Source: Dactylorhiza incarnata (taxonomy: Eukaryota; Streptophyta; Magnoliopsida; Asparagales; Orchidaceae). Taken from it: a stretch of 64,000 bases of DNA. The notes under the pieces are model-generated. The model saw nothing but the letters and a program-made list of their open reading frames with translations, ran no database searches and had not been told where the DNA came from. Within the stretch, counting starts at the first letter, position 1; the number at the start of each line of letters is the position of its first letter. Made by a program: the position numbers and the translations under genes. Location: assembly GCA_033032865.1 (NCBI GenBank), contig JAWHQI010000064.1:3410001-3474000 (forward strand), written 5' to 3'. Positions 45,688 through 58,235 of the stretch are shown one piece after another.

Positions 45688-46745
45688 ATTATTACATATA
45701 TCCGAATAATAGAATTGCTAATTCCAATTCTTGTGATTAAATTTTTCACTGCAGCCGAACAACAGAATTGGAATTGCCTCAATTCTAATTCATGTGGGAA
45801 TTGGAATTGAGTCAATTCTATTTCCTATCTCTCAATTCCTTCCAAACGACTTTATAGACTCTTGAGAGGAAATCGTTTGTTCTGTCTTGTGTTTTTTGGT
45901 TCTAAGCTTTTGAGGAGTATTTCAACCTCCTTTTTTGTTTCATGAAAAATGACTGAGACCATTTCCTTTAACAGATTGTCTTTGAAAAGGAACTATTATC
46001 TGTCAAGGAAACTTATTCCTTAGAGAACTGCCATATTTTATAATGACTATTTCAAATTGAAATCTCCAAGAAGTTTTCTTAAGATGAGCTTATTGAGTAG
46101 TCAACCGACACTCGCCGATCGGTTTCTAGCAGAGAGCTCTGAATAAAGCTTTCTTCAAAATCTTCCTTATTGGTTGAGTCTCATTTGACCGTCTCCTTCT
46201 AATCTTTAGGTTTCATAGGTTTACTTAATCGTTGAGCGTCATTCAATGTTCAGCTTGTAAAGTGCATTTCTTCGGGGAACCATACTTAATAGTTGAAAGT
46301 CATTCGACTACTGAGTTTTATTCTTCAATCTTCATAGATTTATTCAATGGTCGAGAGCCATTCGAGGAGAGTTATTCGACTATTGACCTCTAATCCCCAT
46401 TCTTCACAAAGGAGTTAAAACTCTATTCGGCGATTACTGAGTGATTTAACAAAACTTAAAGCTTCTCTTCTTCAACACTCTGAGACCTAAGAAGCACCGG
46501 TATGAGTACGAGTACCGGGTACGATACGTATCCGGCACGGCGGTACGACAAAATTTAAAAAATAAAGATACGGGTGCGGCGGGATACGCTGTATTAAATA
46601 TAATAAATATATATATGTATAATCTCACAAATGTAATTAAAAGTCCTCAAAATAATAAAACATCAAACATAATGCATAAATCATCAATTGAAGTACAAAT
46701 TCATAGTTAATGCAATATAATATGAAGTTCTCAAACAAAATATTC
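45688..46745. other. Intron DNA, AATTCC-rich then unclassified
   Basis: 45700-45850 holds inverted AATTGGAATT words. 46480-46570 holds GGTACGATACGTATCCGG-type words like those at 22340, 48420 and 50010, which resemble subterminal repeats of hAT-like elements. No gene. Confidence 0.35.
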
Positions 46746-48808
46746 ATAATCATTTCAAATTTAAGGATGTCTATCAGTCATTTTCGTCTTCTTTTTCTCC
46801 ATTATTGGAGATTAATGCATCTTAACTTCTGGTTCGTCGAGAGACAAGTTAGCAAAATATTAAACATAGAAAAATTCATGTTAAACAAGTAGAAACAGTA
46901 CCAATTTGAAACATCTAGTCCTTAAATATATAGTTAAAAAATAAAATAATAAAATTTATATCAAATTCTTTATAGTTTAAACGAAAAAAGATACTTAAAT
47001 ATGAAGTACATTTTGTTACTATAATAAACAAGCATCGCTAGTTGCATTTATGAGTCAATTTTTTTTTCTAAAAGACATGTGACGCAGGACGAATCAATAG
47101 TCGGCGGATGAACCGTGCCCTAACCCTACATGCTATGCAAACCCTGACGAATTAAATCCCAAATTAGTTAATAAATACAAACATCCCACGCAAAATAAGT
47201 TCACAGCAAGACATGATAATTTAATTAAGCAAACAGGCTTAGGCTTTCCTCCACATGGAGGGCCAAAGCAAGAGCGCGCGGCGAATCTGTCCTTTCTGTA
47301 GTTAGAGATTAATCTAAGCACAAATAATCATAATAAACTGAACATCCACACAAATATGTAATAATCCAGACGATAACAATGTTTTATAACCCAATTCCAA
47401 TCCAAAACACCACAAGAATATTAGGGACTGCTGTAAATAAAGAAAGTCTGAACGTTGGAGGGCTTCAAGAGGGATTCCGGTGGTTGGTGGACTGGATCTG
47501 GTAAGGGAAGGATGGTTGGGGATTAGGAGGGCTGGATCGGGGAGGGAAGTGGCTGGATCTGGGCTGGAATGCCCAGATCTGGATAGATCTAATGGTGGGA
47601 GGAGGTTTGGAGGTGGTTCCACGTAATGGGGGGTGATGGCAGCAAAACGAGGAAGGGGAAGGGGCTGGATCTAGCTGGAATGTCCAGATCTAGACGGGCT
47701 CTGGATGTAGACAGCTAAGGAGGACTGTTGGGGCTTGCGGGTAGGTTGTCTTGGTCGTGGAGGAGGGGCGGCGGCCTGCTGTTGGCAGGGAGGAGGGGCG
47801 ACAGGCTGGATTTGGACAGCAGGGAGGGTGGCGGCTGGCTGAAACAGGGGGAAGAAAGGAGGCGGCTACAAGAGGGCAGGGGGCTGGTGGCGTGGATGTG
47901 TGGAGGGAGAGGAGAACAAGGAGGATAAGAGATAACTTACCCAAGGAGTCGTCACCAAGGGGTTCCACGGAGTCGGCACCACGGAGGGGATCACCGGAAT
48001 GAAGGAAGAAGCTCTCCACACATTCAACAATGAGAAAACAGCAGCCATACATATCCTATTTATAAGAAATAAAATTAGGGCACCCGGAATCAACGGTTAT
48101 GATTGGTCATTAGTTTCTGGGCCAAAACTACATGAAATAATAACCGAAAAATACAAAGCTATGTATGAAATCGACTCGCAACATGAATCCGGACGCATAC
48201 ACGGAGTCCGATCGTCGACCCGGGCACGCCATATATGGTAAGTCGCCAAATCTGCACCCGAATGGGCTCAAAGCTCGTCCTCGCCTCTGCTCCGCATCAA
48301 CATGCAGAAGTCTTTTGTTTACTTAAAAAAACATACTCTTATTACAATATGCAGAACAATCTACCAAGTTCAAGTGTATTTACAGACTAGAATAACAGGT
48401 GTATCCGCGAGTATCAGGTACGTACCGGTATCGAATACGTATCCGGTACGGGTACGTGACCCTCAAGGAGTACAAAAATAAAATATGCCCTAACTCTATA
48501 CAATAGAGGGCATACCTATTTCATTTATCTAATACATCAAATTAATAGAGATTTTCCCTACACATGGAGGCCTCGCCTTGAAGGTGATGCGAAACTCCAA
48601 TGGAAATTTTGATTCAATTGACGCGGGCATTCTCCAAAGTCTCAAGCCACATTAATTACTGAGAAACAAAAATTTGCATAGCAAAGAAGTTCATGGAAAT
48701 CTGGATGCAGAAATAGTCAAAGAAACCACACTGCCACTCTCTACATTAAATTCGAATATACACGAAAGCTGCTGGCTCAAGTAGCATAAAAATCCGCAAA
48801 TCTCCGAA
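46746..48808. repeat. First copy of a duplicated segment, split by a solo LTR
   Basis: 46746-47079 matches 49563 to about 49893, and 48300-48808 matches about 49894-50405. Between them lies the solo LTR. Without it the copy would be about 840 bp, the size of the second copy. Confidence 0.8.
47080..48299 (-). mobile_element. Solo LTR, 1220 bp
   Basis: Starts TGACGCAGGACG and ends CTCCGCATCA, with a perfect ACATG duplication on both sides (47075-47079 and 48300-48304). The uninterrupted second copy of the host segment confirms both edges. The minus strand has CTTATAAATAGG near 48055, a TATA-like box, so the minus strand is the likely sense. No internal region remains, as expected after LTR-LTR recombination. 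Confidence 0.85.
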
Positions 48809-48809
48809 G

Positions 48810-49200
48810 GCCGTTGGAGGGGAGCTCGGCACGATCTCAGGGAGCTCGACAGAGGGAGCGGCGAGCAAGAGGAGGTCGCTGGAGGAGGCCGCTGGAGGGG
48901 AGCTCGGTAGAGGGTGCGGCGAGAAGGAGGTGAGGCCGCTGGAGAGGCAGACCGCTGGGGAGGAGGTCGCTGGAGGAGGCCGCTGGAGGGGAGCTCGGCA
49001 GAGGGAGCTCGGCACGATCTCAGGGAGCTCGGCAGAGGGAGTGGCGAGCAGGAGGTGAGACCGCTGGAGGGGAGGTCGCTGGAGGAGACCGCTGGAGGGG
49101 AGCTCGGCAGATGGAGCAACGAGCAGGGGCTGAGGCCGCAGAGGGAGACCACACGGGAGCGGAGCGAGCAGGAAGAGTGGGGCCCACTTGTCAGAAGGGA
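48810..49200. repeat. GC-rich irregular repeat of GGAGGCCGCTGGAGGGGAGC words
   Basis: Repeats of about 25-35 bp built from GGTCGCTGGAGGAGGCCGCT and GGGAGCTCGGCACGATCTCA. Long frames on both strands arise from the repeat. Confidence 0.75.
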
Positions 49201-49370
49201 GGAGGCTATAAGAGAGCCGATAAGCAGACCAAGCGGGACGGAGAGAGGAGCAGCAGACGTCGCAGGGGGGGGGGGGGGGTGCTGTCCACGAAAAGGGAGA
49301 CCGCCGACTGAATGAGCTCGCAGGGGGGGCTGGCGTTCAAAAAATTGGGAGATCGCGGGTTCGGACCGAA

Positions 49371-49562
49371 GGCTCTGATACCATGTGGAGAAAAGCAGAA
49401 CCTTGTATATTCTCTTCTATGTATCAAATACAATGTATGAATACAAATATATAGGAGGGAGAAAAAGAGAGAAGATCCTTATACACAATAAGAGACTAAA
49501 TAAGGGAGAGAAACAAGAAAATAAAAGGGCCCCAAATGGGCCTTTACATGGGCTTTCTAACA
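49371..49562 (-). mobile_element. Short LTR with primer site, TRIM- or copia-like end
   Basis: The minus strand reads TGTTAGAAAGCCC...TTTCTCCACA (49562-49384, 179 bp) followed by TGGTATCAGAGCC (49383-49371), the tRNA-iMet primer site. No partner LTR was found, so only the 5' end of the element remains. A G15 run at 49265-49279 lies inside. Confidence 0.65.
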
Positions 49563-50405
49563 ATAATCATTTCAAATTTAAGGATGTCTATCAGTTATTT
49601 TCGTCCTCTTCTTCTCCATTATTGGAGATTAATGCATCTTCAACTCCTGGTTCGTCGAGAGACAAGTTAGCAAAATATTAAACATAGAAAAATTCATGTT
49701 GACTAAGTAGAAACAATACCAATTTGAAACATCTAATTCTTAATATATAGTAAAAAATAAAATAATAAAATTTAAATCAAATTCTTTATAGTTTAAACGA
49801 AAAAAGATACTTAAATATGAAGTACATTTTGTTACTATAATAAATAAACACCGCTAGTTGCATTTCTGGGTTAATTTTTCTTTTCTAAAAGACACGCAGA
49901 AGTCTTTTGTTTACTTCAGAAAAACATACTCTTATTATAATATGCAGAACAATCTACCAAGTTCAAGTGTATTTACAGACTAGAATAACAGGTGTATCCG
50001 CGAGTATCGGGTACGTACCGGTATCAGATATGTATCCGGTACGGGTACGTAACCATCAAGGAGTACAAAAATAAAATATGCCCTGACTCTATACAATAGA
50101 GGGCGTACCTATTTCATTTATTTTGATCTATTTCATCAAATTAATAGAGATTTTCCTTACACATGGAGGCTCGCCTTGAAAGTGATGCGAAACTCCAATA
50201 GAAATTTTGAACCAATTGACGCTGGCATTCTCCAAAGTCTCAAGCCACATTAATTAGTGAGAAACAAAAATCTGCATAGCAAAGAAGTTCATGGAAATTT
50301 GGCTGCAGAAATAGTCAAAGAAGCCACTCTGCCACTCTCCTCATTAAATTTGAATACACACGAAAGCTGTTGGCTCAAGTAGCATAAAAAGCCGCAAATC
50401 TTCAA
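49563..50405. repeat. Second copy of the duplicated segment, uninterrupted
   Basis: Same order as 46746-48808 without the solo LTR. Small substitutions separate the copies. It also contains the GTATCCGGTACGGGTACGTA words. Confidence 0.8.
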
Positions 50406-51062
50406 ATCAATTAAGGCAGAGGAAGTTGCAAAACTGCAAATACTACAACAAAGTCGGTAATGAGAAGCCATCAATAAATGTTGGGGAAGCAGTGCAGGAA
50501 CAAATAACAGTAGACTGTCAGAGAACATAACTCTATAACTGCAGGAGCAACAGTACACTCAACTGTCCGAAGACAAGTCAATAACCATACGTTCAACACA
50601 AAACTCAACTCCAGGGAAGCTAGGGAATTCATGAGTTCAGTATAAACCATTGTTCATTATAAGTAACATCTTAGGCTCTCTAGGTATGCATATATACTTT
50701 GATAGATGTCTTCCAACCGTTCCATAGATTTGGCGACTATGTAAACGGACTGGATTGGAGGTAATAGGAGGTCATGTGGAGTAATACTTGAGCAGTGTGC
50801 AAAATTTGAGAATTGGTTGTAGTTGTCATTGTTTTCTATGCATTTCATCTTTAATCATATCACCTTTTTTCCAGTTTATCATAATCTTTACAAATTAGCT
50901 TGTGCTCCTTCTCAAATTTGTGTTAGTCTTCTTTAAATCAGTAAAAAAATTGCATTATCTTCATTTACATGCTTAGTTGTGTTTCACTTTTTAGATTGAC
51001 CAATTGACATTTCTCAAGATCTAGAAATGGTACGTACTCAAAACCTTTTTTAAACACTCTAG
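50406..51062. other. SRP54: 3' end of SRP54 intron 1
   Basis: No transposon ends are visible. The last 40 bases (ACCTTTTTTAAACACTCTAG) provide a T-rich tract and the AG acceptor. This may be original intron sequence. Confidence 0.5.
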
Positions 51063-51398
<336 letters not shown>

Positions 51399-52640
51399 GG
51401 AATTAGCATAATTACAAGTTGCAACCCTCTATCTTTTGAAATTACATAGATCTCACCTCAGAGTTTACATTTCATAACATGCATGCACAAAAATGCTCCC
51501 TGGATCCCCTCATTTTTGTGCATTATGTTATGCCAATATAAACTTACAAGGGCGATTTTTGTAATTTTAAAAGATAGAGGGGTGCACATGGGCGGACCCA
51601 CATATGGGCGAGCGTGGGCTGCCGCCCACACTGAGTTTTAAAAACAATATATTTCGATAAATAAAAATGGGTTCTTTGACATAGTGAACTTGTTACTTAT
51701 CACATATATTACGTCCTAAATAAAATATAAACATATATTGTTGTTAGCTTAGTTGGTTCAGTACATATATTTTCACCTCTTGATCATGAGTTCAATTCCC
51801 ACCAAGTGCAATATTTTAAATTTTATTTTATAATTTTTTTTTCTGCAATATTGTTGTATAGAATATTTTGAATATTAAGTGAGATAGTGTTATTCAAATA
51901 ATTCCTAAATAAAAATGAATTAAAGTTTTCAATTAACATCAATATTCTTTATTCGCACACCAAGATACATCAAATTAAACTCCAAAATATATGGTATTAA
52001 AAACACATCATTATTCGTTACTCACATACACCAATATTTGTTATTAAAATACCAATGAAAACACAAAAACCTAATCTTTCTAAATGCTCCTCTTCTTTAA
52101 GTGCGTTCCAACCCGACTAGTTCTCACGCCCCCTCATGCTCACCCACACCAATACTTGTTCTCGTACCCATTTTCCTAATTAAATTATATTATAAAAGTT
52201 CAATTAATTTTTATTGTAATAATCTAACAAATTATTAAGTGAAAAATGATTTTAATATTAATTTTTTTTCAAATTATTAAAAAAAGTTAGTGTAAGATAA
52301 ATTTGCAATTTTGATTTAAAATAATTATTTGTAAAGATCAGAGGGTTATTGACTCTGATAAAAAAGATAAGAGATGTTATATACTCATTTCTAAATATTT
52401 ATGGGATTATTGATTGGTAAATAAGATAAGGGGAGTTATACACATATTATTAAAAATAAGGGGGGTTATTGAGTATGGTGTAAAAGATACGGATGATTAT
52501 CAATAATTTACTCTTATATTTATGAATTTATTTTTTTCGAATAATTGATTACTCCGCCCACACATAAAAAAAATTTTGCGTCCGCCACTGGGGGTACACC
52601 CTATAATTTTGCAAACTTACCGGGGATGTCACGGTAAAAG
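51399..52640. mobile_element. Inverted-repeat element split by a hAT insertion
   Basis: 51399-51586 and 52599-52640 match the two ends of the intact element at 56131-56526 (shared words GCATAATTACA, AACCCTCTA, TTTACATTTCATAACAT, GATAGAGGGGTGCA). The hAT element at 51587-52590 separates them. Arms are diverged, so this is an older copy. Confidence 0.65.
51587..52590. mobile_element. Non-autonomous hAT element, 1004 bp
   Basis: The ends CATGGGCGGACCCA and (minus strand) CAGTGGCGGACGCA are terminal inverted repeats of the plant hAT type. The 8-bp flanks GGGGTGCA (51579-51586) and GGGGTACA (52591-52598) are a target duplication with one change. The interior is AT-rich and has no transposase. Confidence 0.8.
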
Positions 52641-52649
52641 ACCTTATAT

Positions 52650-53343
52650 ATACATATACATACGAGCAACTCTGCATGGGCTTCGCCCGCATCCAGGCGG
52701 GCTCAGCCCGCATGAAACCCGTGCTCTCCGTGTGAAGATGCTCGTATTTAATATTTAAATCGGTCGGGCTTCGCCCGCATCCAGGCGGGCTCCACCCGCA
52801 TGAAACCCGTGCTCTCTATATGAAGATACTAGTATTTTATATTCAAATTTATATTTTAATTCATATTCATATTTATGTTTTATATTTATATTATTAAAAC
52901 TACTATTAAATATAATAAATATTATATCTATATATTCCACTTTATATTAGATGCGCCCGCTCTCTCTCCTCTCTCTAATACCGGACTCTCCCCGCTCTCT
53001 CTCCAATACCGACTCTCCCCGCTCTCTCTATATTTCTTTCTTTTTTAATATTAATTAGATGCGGGCCCACTCACTCTCTTTCCTCTCTCTCCAATGTTGT
53101 CGCCGCCCTCTCTCCCTCTCTCCCTCTCTCTCTCGTTCATCTTTGTTTATATTAATTAGAAGCAGCCCCACTCACTCTCTCCCCTCTGTCCCTCTTTCTC
53201 TCTCTCTCTTTTTCTCCCTTCCTCTCGCCTTTTCATTCCAAGGCTGATCGGACGGGCTGGATGAAATGAATGGTTATTTGATTTGATCGGACGGTGTAAA
53301 TCTCTTGTATGGTCCCAAGTACTTCTTTTTATAATAGTATAGA
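52650..53343 (-). mobile_element. Helitron-like element 1, minus strand
   Basis: The minus strand from 53343 starts TCTATACTATTATAAAAAG, as many plant Helitrons do. It is followed by CACCGTCCGATC, a purine-rich tract (53000-53240 complement), and GGGCGAAGCCCGC palindromes at 52680-52790. An 70-bp unit with CATCCAGGCGGGCT is repeated at 52679 and 52767. The 3' end is not fixed. Confidence 0.45.
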
Positions 53344-53349
53344 TGTATA

Positions 53350-53815
53350 TATATATATACACGCTATTAAAAAGAAATATGGATGACAAGGTAATTGAGA
53401 CACCAGAGAAATTTACACCGTTGGATCTTATCAAAATGGTCTGCGAATAAACAAATAGCCTGAATCCTCCTCCCTCCCTCCCAGGAAAAACCCGTGACCC
53501 CCTCCATGCATTCTTCCCGCCTCCCTTTAGGGCTGCCGCCGGCAACGGAGCCGCCGGCTGGCCGGCGTGAGCCCACCGGCAGGTTCGCCGGACTCCGGCG
53601 AACCTGCCGGGGGTTGTCCGGCGGGGCTCCGGCAGGGCCACCGCCGGCGGTAGCCCTGCCCGTGAGGCCCAGTGTCCCTGCCGGAGCACCGCCGAACTAC
53701 CCCCGACAGGTTCGCTGAGGTCCGGCGAACCTGGAGGGGGTGTCACGGCGGGCAGCCGGCGGCTCCGCCGCCGACGGCAACCCTAAATGGCTGCGGTAGG
53801 AGGACGTACGGGATT
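53350..53815. other. GC-rich CCGCCGGC palindrome region with a possible further Helitron end
   Basis: CACGCTATTAAAAAGAAATA followed by TTTACACCGTTGGATC at 53361-53430 resembles a plus-strand Helitron 5' end. 53520-53785 is a dense set of GCCGGCGG / CCGGCGAACC inverted words. Frames here are repeat artefacts. Confidence 0.4.
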
Positions 53816-54089
53816 TTTTTTAAATTATTATATATATATAATTATTAATATATATAATACAGATACATATATTATTATATATATATTATTAATATATAAT
53901 TTTATATAGATTATGAATATATATAATTTACAAATTTTTTAAAAAAATAATAACTGGGTGCGTGCACGGGTCCCCCCGCCGGGGTCGGGCGAAGGCCGCC
54001 GGGGTCGGGCGAAGCCCGCCGATTGCACTCACGTAGGGTTGGAGGCCCGTACTGTTGCACTCACGTAGGACCGTAGGCCCGTGCCGTTC

Positions 54090-54613
54090 GACTCGTGTGT
54101 GTATATATATATTATATACGAGTGCCCGACACGGGGCTCCGCCCCTACGGCCAAGCGCGATATTACCCGGCCGGCGACGGCGGGCTTCACCCACCCCCGG
54201 TGCGATGCTGTTGGGCGGCCTTCGGCCACATCCAGGCGGGCTTCGCCCGCCTCAGCACGGACTTCGCCCGTGCTCGATGCGTCTGCGGGCTGCACCCGCA
54301 ACATATACTTATGAGTACTCGAAATGATCGTAAAAAAATATACATTAATATTATAATATTTATTTTGTAAAAAAAAGGTATATACTTAAAAAGATTATTT
54401 TTCCCTCTTTTTCTCTCTCCGCCGCACTCTCTCCCCCTCTCTCTCTCCCCCTCTCTCCTCACTTTCTCTCTCTCTCCCACTCTCTCTCTCACGGGAAGTT
54501 TATATTTTTTATATTAAAGATGTTTCAGATAAAACATGTGAAAGATCCAACGGTGAAAAATGAAAGCACGGTAAGAGCATGAAGAATGCTATATTCTCTT
54601 ATATAATAAAGAT
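54090..54613 (-). mobile_element. Helitron-like element 2, minus strand
   Basis: The minus strand starts TCTTTATTATATAAGAG at 54613, then CACCGTTGGATCTTTC, a purine-rich tract (54409-54495 complement), and GGCGAAGCCCGC palindromes (54190-54310). The 3' half matches element 3 in inverted orientation. Confidence 0.45.
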
Positions 54614-54619
54614 ATGTGT

Positions 54620-54701
54620 GTGTGTATATATATGTGTGTGTATATATATATCTATAGATGTATGTATATATGTATATACATATATATATGTATATATATA
54701 T
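54620..54701. repeat. TA/TG microsatellite between two Helitron-like 5' ends
   Basis: TATATATATG and GTGTGTATAT units fill the gap between the divergent elements. Confidence 0.8.
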
Positions 54702-55480
54702 ATCTTAACTACTATAAGGAAATACTAAAGTGAGACAGTTTTAATTGAGTCCTTTGGATTTGGATGCATAATTTATCAACCGTCAGATCATTTTATCATT
54801 AAAAAAATAAAAAGTATAGGGCTCCTAAAGCTATACCCGGTGAAGGACAAAAGAGAGAGAGAGAGGGAGAGAGAGAGAAAGTGAGGAGGGAGGGGGGAGA
54901 GTGCGGCTGGGAGCCTGGGAGGGGGAGAGAGTGAGAGAGAGGAGAGAGAGAAAGAGATGGAGGAGAGAGAGAGAGAGATTGAAAGAATGAAAGTGAGAGG
55001 GCGGCGGGAGAGAGAAAGAGAGAGAATGAGGAGAGAGAGCATGGGGGAGAGGGTGCCGCGAGGGAGGGAGGGAGAGAGAGAAAATAATTTTTTTTAAGAG
55101 AGGGAGAGAGAGAGAAAAAATAATCTTTTTAAGTATATACGTATATTTTTTTACAAAATAATTATTGTAATATTGATTTATATTTTTTTACGGTCATTTG
55201 GAGTACTCATATGTATATGTTGCGGGCGCAACCCGTGCGAAGGCGGGCGCAACCCGTGCGGAGGCGGCCCGCTTGGATGCGGCCGAAGGCCGCCCGACAG
55301 CATCGCGCCCGCCCGTCGCCGTCGCCGGCCGTGTCCTATCGCGCATGGTCGTAGGGGTCTAGAAGGGGATGTCACGCTCGCCGATCAGGGGCTCGATCAG
55401 GGGCTGGCTTGGGGCGGGCGAAGCCCGCCTCCGCGGGCCGGGTACTGTCGCGCGTGGCACGGGGGGGCCCGTGCACTGTC
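54702..55480 (+). mobile_element. Helitron-like element 3, plus strand
   Basis: Starts TCTTAACTACTATAAGG, then CAACCGTCAGATCATTT, a long AGAGAG-rich tract (54850-55115), and GGCCGAAGGCCGCC / GCGGGCGCAACC palindromes (55215-55330). It is arranged head to head with element 2. Confidence 0.45.
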
Positions 55481-55481
55481 A

Positions 55482-55582
55482 CTCGTATATGTATATATAT
55501 ATGTATATATATACATATATATATACATATATATATACATATATATATACACATATATATACATATATATATATATACGAGT
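55482..55582. repeat. TATATACA microsatellite
   Basis: Repeats of TATATATACA over about 100 bp, flanked by inverted CACTCGTATA / TATACGAGTG words. The open frames (YIYIYIYTYIYI) are artefacts. Confidence 0.85.
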
Positions 55583-55599
55583 GATAGGCATCGGGCTCT

Positions 55600-56130
55600 G
55601 CCTATACGACCAACCGCGACAGTACCCCGACCGTGAGAGTACCCCGACCGCGACAGGCGCATGGCTCTGTCATATCAATTAATTAATGTAGTTTAAAATA
55701 AACACACTATTAATTAATGAGGAAAATAGTTATACACAAATTTTCAATTTTTGTTTAAAAAAATCCTTATCATGATTCATATATCATTAATTTTCCATCA
55801 TTAGTTTTCCAAATCATATTGATGGGTTTCCATTATTACTTTTCCAAATCAACTTTAATAAAATTGACATGTCTAATGATAGCCTACCATAATAGGTATA
55901 TGAGCTCTACTAAAAATATTTTCTATTTTATGGATTTTCATTATTACTTTTAATTTGGGGATATAGTGTAATTACTTAAATGGGAGTTGTATTTTTTTTT
56001 AAAATAGATTATAATATATGTTAAGTCATTAGATGAAAACAATAACGCTATATTTACTAATTTTGAATGTTTCACCAAAGGCAACTTTTCTCTTTTAATA
56101 CTGTAAAGATATATACATATACATATATAT
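55600..56130. other. AT-rich intron DNA
   Basis: TTAATTAATG words at 55676 and 55712 form an inverted pair. CATTATTACTTTTCCAAATC is duplicated in loose form near 55800-55850. No gene. Confidence 0.4.
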
Positions 56131-58230
<2,100 letters not shown>

Positions 58231-58235
58231 TAGAT

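Larger units (their letters stand above)
18974..51062 (+). other. SRP54: SRP54 intron 1, about 32.1 kb, built of nested transposons
   Basis: The donor GTGATT at 18974 and acceptor CTAG ending at 51062 join exons in phase 0 (…IIQQ then [14 protein letters not shown]). The joined protein reads as a normal SRP54 N-G linker with nothing missing. The interval holds PIF/Harbinger, gypsy, copia, Sirevirus-like, gag-only LTR, MITE and minisatellite elements listed separately. Transcription through it is inferred from the intact exons. Confidence 0.85.

Noticed and set aside
51740..51820. SINE-like AGCTTAGTTGGTTCAGTACA and GAGTTCAATTCCCACCAA words
   Set aside because: They have A- and B-box resemblance but lie wholly inside the hAT element without own ends, so a separate SINE cannot be supported.
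53156..53746. 196-residue minus-strand frame
   Set aside because: It runs across a purine-rich tract, a microsatellite and GC palindromes; the composition follows the repeats.
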